Source of the DNA: Desulfobacteraceae bacterium | GTDB taxonomy: Bacteria; Desulfobacterota; Desulfobacteria; Desulfobacterales; Desulfobacteraceae | NCBI GenBank assembly: GCA_015486915.1 | Contig: WFQS01000301.1 | Span: 1 to 5,528, forward strand | DNA length: 5,528 nt | Direction of reading: 5' to 3' | In this document: positions 1 through 5,402 of the stretch, piece by piece | Position numbering within the stretch: the stretch's first letter is position 1 | Layout of the letters: every line of letters begins with the position of its first letter | Program-made: the position numbers and the translations under genes | Notes under the pieces: model-generated | The model's database searches: none | What the model saw: the letters and a program-made list of their open reading frames with translations, nothing else | What the model was told of the DNA's origin: nothing

Positions 1-35
1 CAATCACACCGGGGCGTAAACAACTGAAAAAGTAA
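1..35 (+). CDS. Possible 3' end of a plus-strand gene (edge fragment)
   Basis: One plus-strand frame stays open from the window edge and would encode ITPGRKQLKK before a TAA at 33-35. A short basic, lysine-rich tail followed by an A-rich, non-coding-looking stretch is what the end of a gene often looks like. Ten codons cannot prove coding, and the other two plus frames also close within the first 30 bases. If real, the gene converges on the DUF364 operon. No function can be assigned. Confidence 0.2.
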   Translation, partial: ITPGRKQLKK

Positions 36-78
36 ATGTTTTTAAAATAAAAAAAAATCACGAGTTGAAATTAAATCG

Positions 79-125
79 AACTGCATACGAAATTTCGGGT
101 ATTATCCGTTATTTCGTATGCAGTT
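79..125. repeat. Perfect 15-bp inverted repeat forming a long hairpin
   Basis: AACTGCATACGAAAT at 79-93 is the exact reverse complement of 111-125. The 17-base interior folds further: CGG at 96-98 pairs with CCG at 106-108, a G-T and a T-A pair extend this, and only a TT/TT internal loop separates the two stems. About 20 of the bases on each side can pair. No T-run follows directly on either strand, so it is not a canonical rho-independent terminator. It could be a bidirectional 3'-end structure between convergent genes, a REP-type palindrome, or a relic of a mobile-element end. Confidence 0.85.
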
Positions 126-179
126 GTAAATATCACCTTTACATTACACAGTCATGACTCTGTAATCATGGTGAACTGC
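120..179. repeat. Second, overlapping inverted repeat with palindromic core
   Basis: The centre, AGTCATGACT (150-159), is a perfect palindrome. It is flanked by ATTACA (143-148) and TGTAAT (161-166) across a C/C mismatch. Outside lie TCACC (133-137) with GGTGA (170-174), and GCAGTT (120-125) with AACTGC (174-179); the last two right-hand arms share base 174. The GCAGTT arm is also the closing arm of the hairpin at 79-125, so the two structures compete. The core alone would be a plausible protein-binding site. The layered stems with internal loops instead suggest a folded DNA or RNA element. Confidence 0.75.
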
Positions 180-367
180 CCTTTGTAAAACCGCATGCAG
201 GTTGCTACGGAAATTTGGGGTGCCTATGGATAAAGATGAGGTAAAGATACCGGGGCACGTAAGGCGAAAGGTTTTTCTATGGCAATATGCACATCCCCGC
301 CTGCCTCACCTCACAAAAAAACACCTGTCTTTTCACAACAATTGGATTTTGTATTTCCATTTTTATT

Positions 368-1090
368 TCAATGTCCGTATTCACAAAAGGTTGTAAGTTT
401 AAGAACCTTTGCAGGTGCACTAATGGTCACTCCATAAAAAACAACAGGCTTGCCAGCGTCAATGAAGTTTGAAATGGTGTTATTGACTATGGTTGAACCG
501 GTTGCAAATATCATGTCGCACCAATTGATGGCATTTGGGGTATTTTCTGTAGATTCAATAGTGACTTTAAAAATTTTTTTTCCGATGTTGTCCTCATCCA
601 GATCAACTGCCCGTACCTTGCAATGGGAAGCCAGGATTTCAAGAAATCTTGGTTGGTGGCCTACAAGAAGAACCTTTGCCTCTCTTGATATGAAATCGGG
701 AAGTTTTTTTGCACAGAGAACCGGTTCCTTATCCTTGCAGTGAATCGTTTTATCCGCAAGATCAAGATACCTGTAGACAGCATTCAACCCTGCAATAAAA
801 GATGCCCGTTTTCTGCTGGAGGAAAGGTCCATAGTCAAGAAATCCTTGACCCGATATGCCTTGTTTTCAAACTCATCTGTGAAGCTCTGGCCCTTTGCAT
901 TGAGAAAATCAGCCTCGACCATGACTTCTCTGCCTTTGATGATGGGATAGTCATCATGATCAGGAGTCCCGATGGCCTGTTTTGCCGAAAGGGCCTTGCA
1001 CGTTATGTTGATATGTTTATCGGCAAGATTATAGAAGATAATTTTTTCTTCCAAAGCTTTTTTCAAAGTATCATAGATTAGATCCGGCAT
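368..1090 (-). CDS. DUF4213/DUF364 protein (putative heavy-metal chelation family)
   Basis: This is a cytoplasmic protein of 240 residues with no signal peptide or membrane segment. Residues about 5-95 match the DUF4213 enolase-N-like domain, with KGREVMVEADF at 52-62 and GQSFTDEF at 67-74. Residues about 100-238 match the Rossmann-like DUF364 domain, with VLLVGHQPRFLEILA at 139-153, VDLDEDNIG at 162-170, DMIFATGSTIVNNT at 192-205 and VVFYGVTISAPA at 216-227. The structure of a Desulfitobacterium member showed the two domains forming one shared cleft, from which a heavy-metal chelating role was proposed; the activity is unproven. The start at 1090 is chosen over an ATG eight codons upstream because AAGGAG sits 6 bases before it. 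It is the second gene of an operon with the TSUP permease, 10 bases apart, so the two probably handle the same ligand. Family assignment is firm; the ligand is unknown. Confidence 0.88.
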   Translation of the reverse strand: MPDLIYDTLKKALEEKIIFYNLADKHINITCKALSAKQAIGTPDHDDYPIIKGREVMVEADFLNAKGQSFTDEFENKAYRVKDFLTMDLSSSRKRASFIAGLNAVYRYLDLADKTIHCKDKEPVLCAKKLPDFISREAKVLLVGHQPRFLEILASHCKVRAVDLDEDNIGKKIFKVTIESTENTPNAINWCDMIFATGSTIVNNTISNFIDAGKPVVFYGVTISAPAKVLKLTTFCEYGH

Positions 1091-1096
1091 TTGTGT

Positions 1097-1102
1097 CTCC
1101 TT
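1097..1102 (-). promoter_or_regulatory. Ribosome binding site that fixes the DUF364 start
   Basis: On the minus strand AAGGAG lies 6 bases before the ATG at 1090. Its first two bases belong to the TAA stop codon of the TSUP gene (1103-1101), an arrangement that favours translational coupling. The alternative ATG at 1114 lies inside the TSUP gene and has no such site. Confidence 0.85.
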
Positions 1103-1940
1103 AATAAAGGGCATTCTCTTTTTTTTTGTGGGTTTTTATTATTTTTAAAGTCGGTTGCAACAGATATGTCAAAGCAATAATCATCAGGATAACGCCAAAT
1201 ATTTGCTTAAGGCAAAAGCCTGGCAGTAGGCCGGATAAGGCAGCTCCGGTCACAGCACCTGCAAGAGAAGGGAAAAATAAAATTTTAAAAGCCTTGAAAT
1301 CCAAATTTGTAAGTTTGTGGTGCATTAGTGTGGCAGAAGTTGTTAAGAAAAACATGGTGGTTAAAGACAGGCAGATAGCCTGGTGCATATTAAAATTCAT
1401 CACAATCACAAAAAACGGAACAATGAGCAACCCGCAGCCAATCCCAAGCCATGTTGCGATGATACCAATTACAATGCCGAAAGCCATGATAAAAACAACT
1501 TCATGGGCCCAGGAAATTTCATTCATGCTGGAAAACATTAAAAATGGAAAATCTGCAATTTTTAAGATTCGAAGGCTTGCAATGAGAAGAAAAACAGCAA
1601 AAATCCATTTAAGTAATTGGCTCTTCCATTGATGAATATAGTTTGAACCTATTATAGTGCCTAAGATACACATGGGAATAAAAACAAGAAAATATTTGCC
1701 TGAAGGAGGATTGGAAAAAACAAACAAATGCGATACTGTCCCTACAAATGTAATGGGGATAATAGCTGCAAGAGAAGTCGCCGCTGCCCGCTTAAAATCG
1801 AACTTATAAACAGATATGAATGCGGAAACAAATATGGTTCCCCCGCCAATACCGATACCTGCACTGAAAAGTGCAACCAAAAATCCCAAAAGCTTTAATG
1901 TTGTTTTAGAAAAACTTTTAGATGTTTTCGCTCTGGACAT
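1101..1940 (-). CDS. TSUP (TauE/SafE) family inner-membrane permease
   Basis: This 279-residue polytopic membrane protein has about eight hydrophobic segments and a basic C-terminal tail (KTHKKKENALY). The internal duplication of the family is visible. Repeat one has AGIGIGGGTIFV at 27-38 and RAAATSL at 51-57. Repeat two has LGIGCGLLIVP at 165-175 and QAICLSLTTMF at 187-197. Family members move sulfite, sulfoacetate, taurine or other small anions, usually by proton coupling; the sequence does not say which. I choose the ATG at 1940, preceded by AAGGAG at 4 bases. An in-frame ATG at 1976 would add 12 residues but lacks a binding site and lies within the intergenic repeat array. The DUF364 gene follows directly, so a substrate handled jointly with a metal- or ligand-binding protein is possible. 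In a sulfate reducer sulfite is an obvious but unproven candidate. Confidence 0.9.
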   Translation of the reverse strand: MSRAKTSKSFSKTTLKLLGFLVALFSAGIGIGGGTIFVSAFISVYKFDFKRAAATSLAAIIPITFVGTVSHLFVFSNPPSGKYFLVFIPMCILGTIIGSNYIHQWKSQLLKWIFAVFLLIASLRILKIADFPFLMFSSMNEISWAHEVVFIMAFGIVIGIIATWLGIGCGLLIVPFFVIVMNFNMHQAICLSLTTMFFLTTSATLMHHKLTNLDFKAFKILFFPSLAGAVTGAALSGLLPGFCLKQIFGVILMIIALTYLLQPTLKIIKTHKKKENALY

Positions 1941-1944
1941 AATG

Positions 1945-1950
1945 CTCCTT
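1945..1950 (-). promoter_or_regulatory. Ribosome binding site of the TSUP gene
   Basis: AAGGAG on the minus strand ends 4 bases before the ATG at 1940. The spacing is slightly short, but it is the only good site near the N-terminus and decides the start against the ATG at 1976. I could not identify a convincing sigma-70 or sigma-54 promoter upstream; any promoter would have to lie in or beyond repeat copy 1. Confidence 0.7.
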
Positions 1951-1969
1951 ATATTTGTCTTTTGAATAA

Positions 1970-2025
1970 CGGCCATGAGGCCGAGCTGGATTGGCCCAGA
2001 TTTGCCTCAAAGAATCAAAGATTCT
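1970..2025 (+). repeat. Structured repeat, copy 1
   Basis: CGGCC (1970-1974), loop ATGA, then GGCCG (1979-1983) form a 5-bp hairpin. In an alternative fold GAGGC (1977-1981) pairs with GCCTC (2004-2008) and CTGG (1986-1989) with CCAG (1996-1999). A further stem pairs AGAATC (2011-2016) with GATTCT (2020-2025). The unit is preceded by ATAA, as in copy 2. The strand is arbitrary: the hairpins also form on the other strand, where they would lie in the leader of the TSUP mRNA. Confidence 0.75.
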
Positions 2026-2072
2026 GATAAAAAATCAAAGCCACACGTTGTTTTACAAAGACTTTCTTATAA

Positions 2073-2162
2073 CTGCCATGAGGCAGATCTGAACTGCGTT
2101 ACAGTGCCTCTCAACGAACATGGAAAGAGTATTATGTTACTTTGTCAAAAATGAGCTCTTTC
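2073..2162 (+). repeat. Structured repeat, copy 2
   Basis: CTGCC (2073-2077), loop ATGA, GGCAG (2082-2086). The alternative stem pairs GAGGCA (2080-2085) with TGCCTC (2105-2110), stacked on CTGAAC (2089-2094) with GTT-A-CAG (2098-2104), leaving a one-sided GAT bulge. A distal stem pairs GAAAGAG (2123-2129) with CTCTTTC (2156-2162). This copy has the longest continuous pairing of the set. Confidence 0.75.
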
Positions 2163-2179
2163 TTATAAAAAAACACACA

Positions 2180-2228
2180 GGGTAGTAGTAGCAGACCTTG
2201 CAGATCATGCACAATCTGCCACATACCC
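2180..2228 (-). terminator. Bipartite hairpin, possible minus-strand terminator
   Basis: GGGTA (2180-2184) pairs with TACCC (2224-2228), GCAGA (2191-2195) with TCTGC (2215-2219), and TGCA (2199-2202) with TGCA (2208-2211), separated by internal loops, with a 5-base apical loop. On the minus strand the structure is followed after 6 bases by seven Ts (2173-2167), so it could end transcription from the DUF1302/DUF1329 operon about 290 bases beyond the last stop. The internal loops and the gap before the T-run make it a weak example. It may instead be part of the surrounding repeat element. Confidence 0.4.
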
Positions 2229-2253
2229 CATGGCTGTAAAATTTTTGATTATT

Positions 2254-2286
2254 TGAGGCGATATGGAAGTTCTCATACAGCCCCAA
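2254..2286 (+). repeat. Structured repeat, decayed copy
   Basis: This stretch aligns with the centre of the copy starting at 2292. It shares TGAGGCG, an AT-TGG block, TTCTC and ACAGCC in the same order and near-identical spacing. TGAGGC (2254-2259) can still pair with GCCCCA (2280-2285) except for one A/C mismatch. The 5' half of the ATGA hairpin is missing. It abuts the next copy directly, which suggests a local duplication followed by decay. Confidence 0.5.
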
Positions 2287-2291
2287 AGTAA

Positions 2292-2377
2292 CCGCCATGA
2301 GGCGGATCTGGATTCTCGCAGACAGCCTTACAACAAATATTGAAACTCTTATTTAAAAAAAAATTTACAGGAGTTCC
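2292..2377 (+). repeat. Structured repeat, copy 3
   Basis: CCGCC (2292-2296), loop ATGA, GGCGG (2301-2305). The alternative stem pairs TGAGGC (2298-2303) with GCCTTA (2325-2330, one G-T pair), with CTG (2308-2310) and CAG (2319-2321) inside. The distal stem starts 13 bases after the last C/T of the GCCT box, exactly as in copy 2, and pairs AACTC (2344-2348) with GAGTT (2371-2375). Its 3' arm includes the AGGAG in front of the small frame at 2385. Confidence 0.7.
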
Positions 2378-2384
2378 ATATAAA

Positions 2385-2513
2385 ATGAAGAAAGCTATAC
2401 CTCAAAAGCGTACGATGCATGTAACCCTTGTACCTGACTTAATTTCTTGCTTTTTATTACAGAAATTCAGGGGTAAGGCACGAAGCCCCGGTTTGCAGGG
2501 GACCTTATTATAA
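2385..2513 (+). CDS. Possible 42-residue small protein
   Basis: ATG at 2385 opens a frame of 42 codons ending in TAA at 2511-2513. It begins MKKAIPQKRTMHVTLVPDL and is basic with a short hydrophobic middle (LISCFLL at 19-25). AGGAG (2369-2373) lies 11 bases upstream, longer than ideal, and can be covered by the distal stem of repeat copy 3. The frame converges on the DUF1329 gene, stopping 3 bases before that gene's stop codon. I recognise no family. It could be a genuine regulated small protein, a remnant of a larger gene, or chance; chance is the most likely. Confidence 0.2.
   Translation: MKKAIPQKRTMHVTLVPDLISCFLLQKFRGKARSPGLQGTLL
2474..2507. other. Hairpin just after the DUF1329 stop
   Basis: TAAGG (2474-2478) pairs with CCTTA (2503-2507) and CCCC (2486-2489) with GGGG (2498-2501), closing an 8-base loop. 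GGGG at 2470-2473 can instead pair with the same CCCC. It begins about 10 bases past the DUF1329 stop on the minus strand, but no T-run follows, so it is more likely a 3'-end stabilising structure or a factor-dependent end than an intrinsic terminator. Confidence 0.4.
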
Positions 2514-2516
2514 AAC

Positions 2517-3803
2517 TTACCTCGAAGGATACGCCATTTTAAGGTTATCCACCTTAAAGTAATCCGGGGTCAGGCCGGTGTTGTACTTTGGATCAGTTAC
2601 ACAGTATCCGGTACTGTGTATCTTCTGTACATCACAGTGATTCATGACTACCGGACAGAATATTCCATTTTTCCCCGGCGCATACTGAAAAATGCTGAAA
2701 AGATAGAGTTTCCCTTCCTTGTCGTACCATTCACCACAATAGGGCATCCATGTCTTTGCATCCACATAAAATGTAATTTTTGAAAATGGAAAATCAGGGT
2801 CCTTTGGTGTCATTTCATCTATATATACCTGCACTTTCTGATAGTAATCATTGGGACCGGCTAAATGTTTACCTTCTATCCATACACCTTTAGGATCACC
2901 GTTATGTACGAACAGCATCTCTTTTTTGCCGATAAGCTTACAATTGTATTTAGTTGGGTTGCCGTTGAAGATATCAAAATTTTCCCACATAAGATCCTGA
3001 CCGCCTGGAAGCCTGTCAGTCCTCTGAGCTGCTGAAAGACGGCGTACTCTTCTGAGCGCCGGAAGATACAGCCAGAATGAATCTTCCTTGTTGGGATCGT
3101 TATGCTGGGTGATCACCGACAAAGTTCCCCGCATCTCGTAAGGATGAGCATTGGCGTATACATCGATACGCACTTCATTATTTGGGTTTGGTTCATAAAG
3201 TGGCTTTGGTGATACATCCAGCCTTCCGTCAAAATACATCAGGTTGCCGTCAGAAGTCTGATACCGTACCTGACCGCTGCGGTCGGTGATAATAGTTACC
3301 GTTGAAAGTATACGGTCATCCTCACTAAAATGTTTTTTAAAATTCCATAACACTTCAAGTCCGGTTTTAGGGTTCGGAAAGGGAACTCCGGCTTTGTAAT
3401 TTCGAATCCATCCTAATTTGTCAATCGTTGCAGTTCCTTTATATTTTTCTGTAGCTTTTACAAAACGTTTCCATAAATAACCGCTGTTTTTTCTATAAGC
3501 TGTAACATTAATCCTCCTTGGCCCCCAGATTTTTGGATTTTTCAAAACTCTGTAAATAGAAGGGGGTATCAAGTCTTTGATCTTATCAACATCCTCTGCT
3601 TCCCAGCCATAGGCTTTGATCACATCCTGATCGAACAGAGCTTTATCATACTGCATGTTGCCGGGTTTCCATTTGGAATATGTATCTTTCCATGGATAAT
3701 GCCATCCTGTTCCATTAATGGGTTCCCGCATTTCAGCATTGCCAGATGAAACAAATCCCAGAGTCACAATACAGCATACCAAAAGTATAAACCATTTTTT
3801 CAT
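2517..3803 (-). CDS. DUF1329 periplasmic protein (LolB-like outer-membrane partner)
   Basis: This 428-residue secreted protein has an N-terminal signal peptide (MKKWFILLVCCIVTLGFVSS then GNA|E, cleavage near residue 23). There is no lipobox cysteine after the hydrophobic core, so it is probably soluble in the periplasm. DUF1329 features include GVPFPNP at 139-145, LYLPALRRVRRLSAAQRTD at 245-263, DLMWENFDIFNG at 270-281, and the C-terminal region with YVDAKTWMP at 346-354. Length is normal for the family, about 400-460 residues. Members resemble LolA/LolB lipoprotein carriers in fold and nearly always accompany a DUF1302 protein, often with RND/MMPL pumps; a role in moving hydrophobic compounds is inferred. 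I choose the ATG at 3803, with GGAGGA 7 bases upstream. A GTG at 3818 would place that binding site inside the gene. DUF1302 precedes it by 75 bases, in the same operon. Confidence 0.9.
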   Translation of the reverse strand: MKKWFILLVCCIVTLGFVSSGNAEMREPINGTGWHYPWKDTYSKWKPGNMQYDKALFDQDVIKAYGWEAEDVDKIKDLIPPSIYRVLKNPKIWGPRRINVTAYRKNSGYLWKRFVKATEKYKGTATIDKLGWIRNYKAGVPFPNPKTGLEVLWNFKKHFSEDDRILSTVTIITDRSGQVRYQTSDGNLMYFDGRLDVSPKPLYEPNPNNEVRIDVYANAHPYEMRGTLSVITQHNDPNKEDSFWLYLPALRRVRRLSAAQRTDRLPGGQDLMWENFDIFNGNPTKYNCKLIGKKEMLFVHNGDPKGVWIEGKHLAGPNDYYQKVQVYIDEMTPKDPDFPFSKITFYVDAKTWMPYCGEWYDKEGKLYLFSIFQYAPGKNGIFCPVVMNHCDVQKIHSTGYCVTDPKYNTGLTPDYFKVDNLKMAYPSR

Positions 3804-3810
3804 AATTATT

Positions 3811-3816
3811 TCCTCC
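3811..3816 (-). promoter_or_regulatory. Ribosome binding site that fixes the DUF1329 start
   Basis: GGAGGA on the minus strand sits 7 bases before the ATG at 3803. The longer GTG-started frame from 3818 would read through this site and add MEEII ahead of the signal peptide, so the shorter start is preferred. Confidence 0.85.
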
Positions 3817-3878
3817 ACAATAAGATTTAACTGAATTAGAAGCTAAAAGCATGCTTAAAACAAGCCTTTAAATGATCA

Positions 3879-5390
3879 TTAAAAACTCCATTTAGCCTTT
3901 AAATACAACTGATCGTTTTGTTTTACCGGACCAAAATAGAGTCCCGACTGGTTGTTATTCCCCCATATTGTCACAATTCCGGCAGTAACACTGAAGGTAA
4001 AAGTAGGCTTGTACGTGATGCTGCCGTCAAAAAACCCGCTGTCTGACGTAAAAAAGTGTACTCCGAGCAATTGAGGGATTATTTTTCCTTCATAATATTC
4101 AGTATTGATCAAAAGAGAACCGATCGTCTGCCATGTTTTAGCATCATTATCCCCTAAGAATGTGAGGTATTTGTCTGAATCGAGATTCAATATCCATTTA
4201 TTGAACCACTGGCCACTGAAATAAAAAGATTTAGTCTTATTAAGTGCGGGAATCATTATGTTTTTGTCAAAACCCAGCATCATGGCAAATGTATCACTTT
4301 CTTCATATTCAGAAACAGGTGCAAATTTTTTGCCATCATTTGACCCGAGGTTTGTACCGTACGGCTGGTTAATTACATAGGCTGCCTCTCCGCGAAAAAC
4401 CGTTTCAAGTGATGAACAATACATGTTAAATGTACCGCCAATATTCATGATATGAGGATATTCATTTTTAAATGGATAATTTACAGGATCCAAAGCCGCA
4501 CCCGGATCAAGAAGTGTTACTCCAATCTGATCTCTTTGATAATACCCGAAAAGTGTAGTTTTCCACTCACCAAATGTTCCCTTTAATCTAATGCCTCCCT
4601 GCCCGTTCCCAAGATCATTGCTCGGCAGGTCATGCCGCATTTGATTGAAGATTGTCGTTCCCACAAAATCAGGCATACCAAAGCCGCCGCTGTACAGTGA
4701 CCAGTTGGCGCCCGGGGCTGCATACTGGTGGGGTCTGAAGTCAGCAGGGACCCATACTATCTCAAAACCAAGATCGTGTTTTGACTGTGGTGCATTGTAA
4801 ACAACGTCCAGCATGTATAGGGGAATACGAATTTCTTCCCATGCAGGAAATGACCAGTCCCAGCTTAAATCCAGGGGGTTTATCACATCAGCAAGCCGCA
4901 TGGCATCTGCCTCACCCCAGGCAATCTGCTGTCTTCCGGCTTTTATAATAAAATCACCTGCTATTTTGGTTAGATAATATTCCCTGAAATCCCAGTCATT
5001 CTTCATATTTTTAGAATCAGGGCCGGGTTCAGTTTTGAGGTGAACCGGATACTGGTTAACATCATCATCAAGGCCGTATACTCCCTCATACCATCCCCTG
5101 GCGATTGCGTTGAACCGTAATTTATCGCTAAATTTTGCTGAAAAATCCAGAAAAAGTTCGGTTCGCGCCGTGGACATATCCCATTTCTTATTCCCTGATG
5201 CAAAAGGACCTGAATTAGTCGAATCCAGGCTGTCTTCCATTCTTACGCCAAAAGTCTGGCGTAAATAGCCGCCAAGCTGATAGTTTCCTTCGGAATCGAG
5301 TGTAAACGCACCGGCATCTGATACGAACAAAAATGATGCAGCGGCAATCAGGCCAAACAATGCAAATAATAAACATCGCCTTTTTATCAT
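3879..5390 (-). CDS. DUF1302 outer-membrane beta-barrel protein
   Basis: This 503-residue protein has a signal peptide (MIKRRC, hydrophobic core LLFALFGLIAAASFLFV, cleavage near DAGA|F at residue 28). The family signature is clear: GRQQIAWGEADAMRLADVI at 152-170 followed by NPLDLSW at 171-177, preceded by DFREYYL at 134-140. The rest alternates polar and aromatic residues typical of beta-strands and ends in LKAKWSF, a terminal phenylalanine recognised by the barrel assembly machinery. It is somewhat shorter than many proteobacterial members (about 550-650). DUF1302 proteins are outer-membrane partners of DUF1329 proteins and are implicated by genome context in transport of hydrophobic molecules such as hydrocarbons or steroids; no substrate is proven here. 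The start at 5390 has AGGAGG 6 bases upstream. It is followed by DUF1329 and preceded by another probable barrel gene. Confidence 0.92.
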   Translation of the reverse strand: MIKRRCLLFALFGLIAAASFLFVSDAGAFTLDSEGNYQLGGYLRQTFGVRMEDSLDSTNSGPFASGNKKWDMSTARTELFLDFSAKFSDKLRFNAIARGWYEGVYGLDDDVNQYPVHLKTEPGPDSKNMKNDWDFREYYLTKIAGDFIIKAGRQQIAWGEADAMRLADVINPLDLSWDWSFPAWEEIRIPLYMLDVVYNAPQSKHDLGFEIVWVPADFRPHQYAAPGANWSLYSGGFGMPDFVGTTIFNQMRHDLPSNDLGNGQGGIRLKGTFGEWKTTLFGYYQRDQIGVTLLDPGAALDPVNYPFKNEYPHIMNIGGTFNMYCSSLETVFRGEAAYVINQPYGTNLGSNDGKKFAPVSEYEESDTFAMMLGFDKNIMIPALNKTKSFYFSGQWFNKWILNLDSDKYLTFLGDNDAKTWQTIGSLLINTEYYEGKIIPQLLGVHFFTSDSGFFDGSITYKPTFTFSVTAGIVTIWGNNNQSGLYFGPVKQNDQLYLKAKWSF

Positions 5391-5396
5391 CTTTTT

Positions 5397-5402
5397 CCTC
5401 CT
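5397..5402 (-). promoter_or_regulatory. Strong ribosome binding site of the DUF1302 gene
   Basis: A full AGGAGG lies 6 bases before the ATG at 5390 on the minus strand. Its first two bases belong to the TAG stop (5403-5401) of the upstream frame, which suggests translational coupling and one transcript. Confidence 0.9.

Larger units (their letters stand above)
36..367. other. Convergent non-coding region with two inverted repeats
   Basis: This 332-base stretch lies beyond the stop of the minus-strand DUF364 gene (368). It holds two strong inverted repeats (79-125 and 120-179). A 64-codon TTG-started frame crosses 202-396, but it has no ribosome binding site, has an unremarkable composition and overlaps the end of the DUF364 gene, so I do not call it. 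An A-run at 50-58 and another at 316-322 read as T-runs on the minus strand. The second follows the DUF364 stop by about 45 bases but has no clear stem before it, so it is at most a weak terminator. Confidence 0.5.
1941..2516. other. 576-base intergenic region with a structured repeat array
   Basis: This region lies between the stop of the DUF1329 gene and the start of the TSUP gene. It holds three clear copies and one decayed copy of a structured repeat (starting near 1970, 2073, 2254 and 2292), a bipartite hairpin at 2180-2228, A-runs at 2167-2173 and 2355-2363, and a 42-codon plus-strand frame at 2385-2513. An AT-rich stem pairs AATTTCT (2441-2447) with AGAAATT (2461-2467). No long reading frame exists on either strand. 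I could not recognise a transposase remnant or a known riboswitch class. Confidence 0.7.

Noticed and set aside
202..396. 64-codon TTG-started plus-strand frame
   Set aside because: It has no ribosome binding site, overlaps the end of the well-supported DUF364 gene and has no recognisable family motif; chance is the simplest explanation.
450..1632. Plus-strand frames at 450-743, 740-1081 and 1126-1632
   Set aside because: They are antisense shadows of the DUF364 and TSUP genes, with no family motifs or binding sites.
1941..1976. Twelve-residue N-terminal extension of the TSUP protein from the ATG at 1976
   Set aside because: No ribosome binding site precedes that ATG and it lies inside the ATGA hairpin of repeat copy 1. 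The ATG at 1940 has AAGGAG in front of it.
1966..2330. Integron attC sites or a CRISPR array
   Set aside because: The repeats fold like attC sites and recur at intervals, but they lack the GTTRRRY/RYYYAAC core boxes, no cassette genes lie between them, and spacing (103 and 219 bases) and divergence rule out CRISPR repeats.
3847..3880. Palindromes AAGCATGCTT and AATGATCATT in the DUF1302-DUF1329 gap
   Set aside because: They are short, AT-rich perfect palindromes of 10 bases. The second overlaps the stop codon, and nothing indicates a promoter or attenuator there.
5003..5203. 66-codon minus-strand frame inside the DUF1302 gene
   Set aside because: It is an out-of-frame shadow of a gene with clear family motifs and a strong start.
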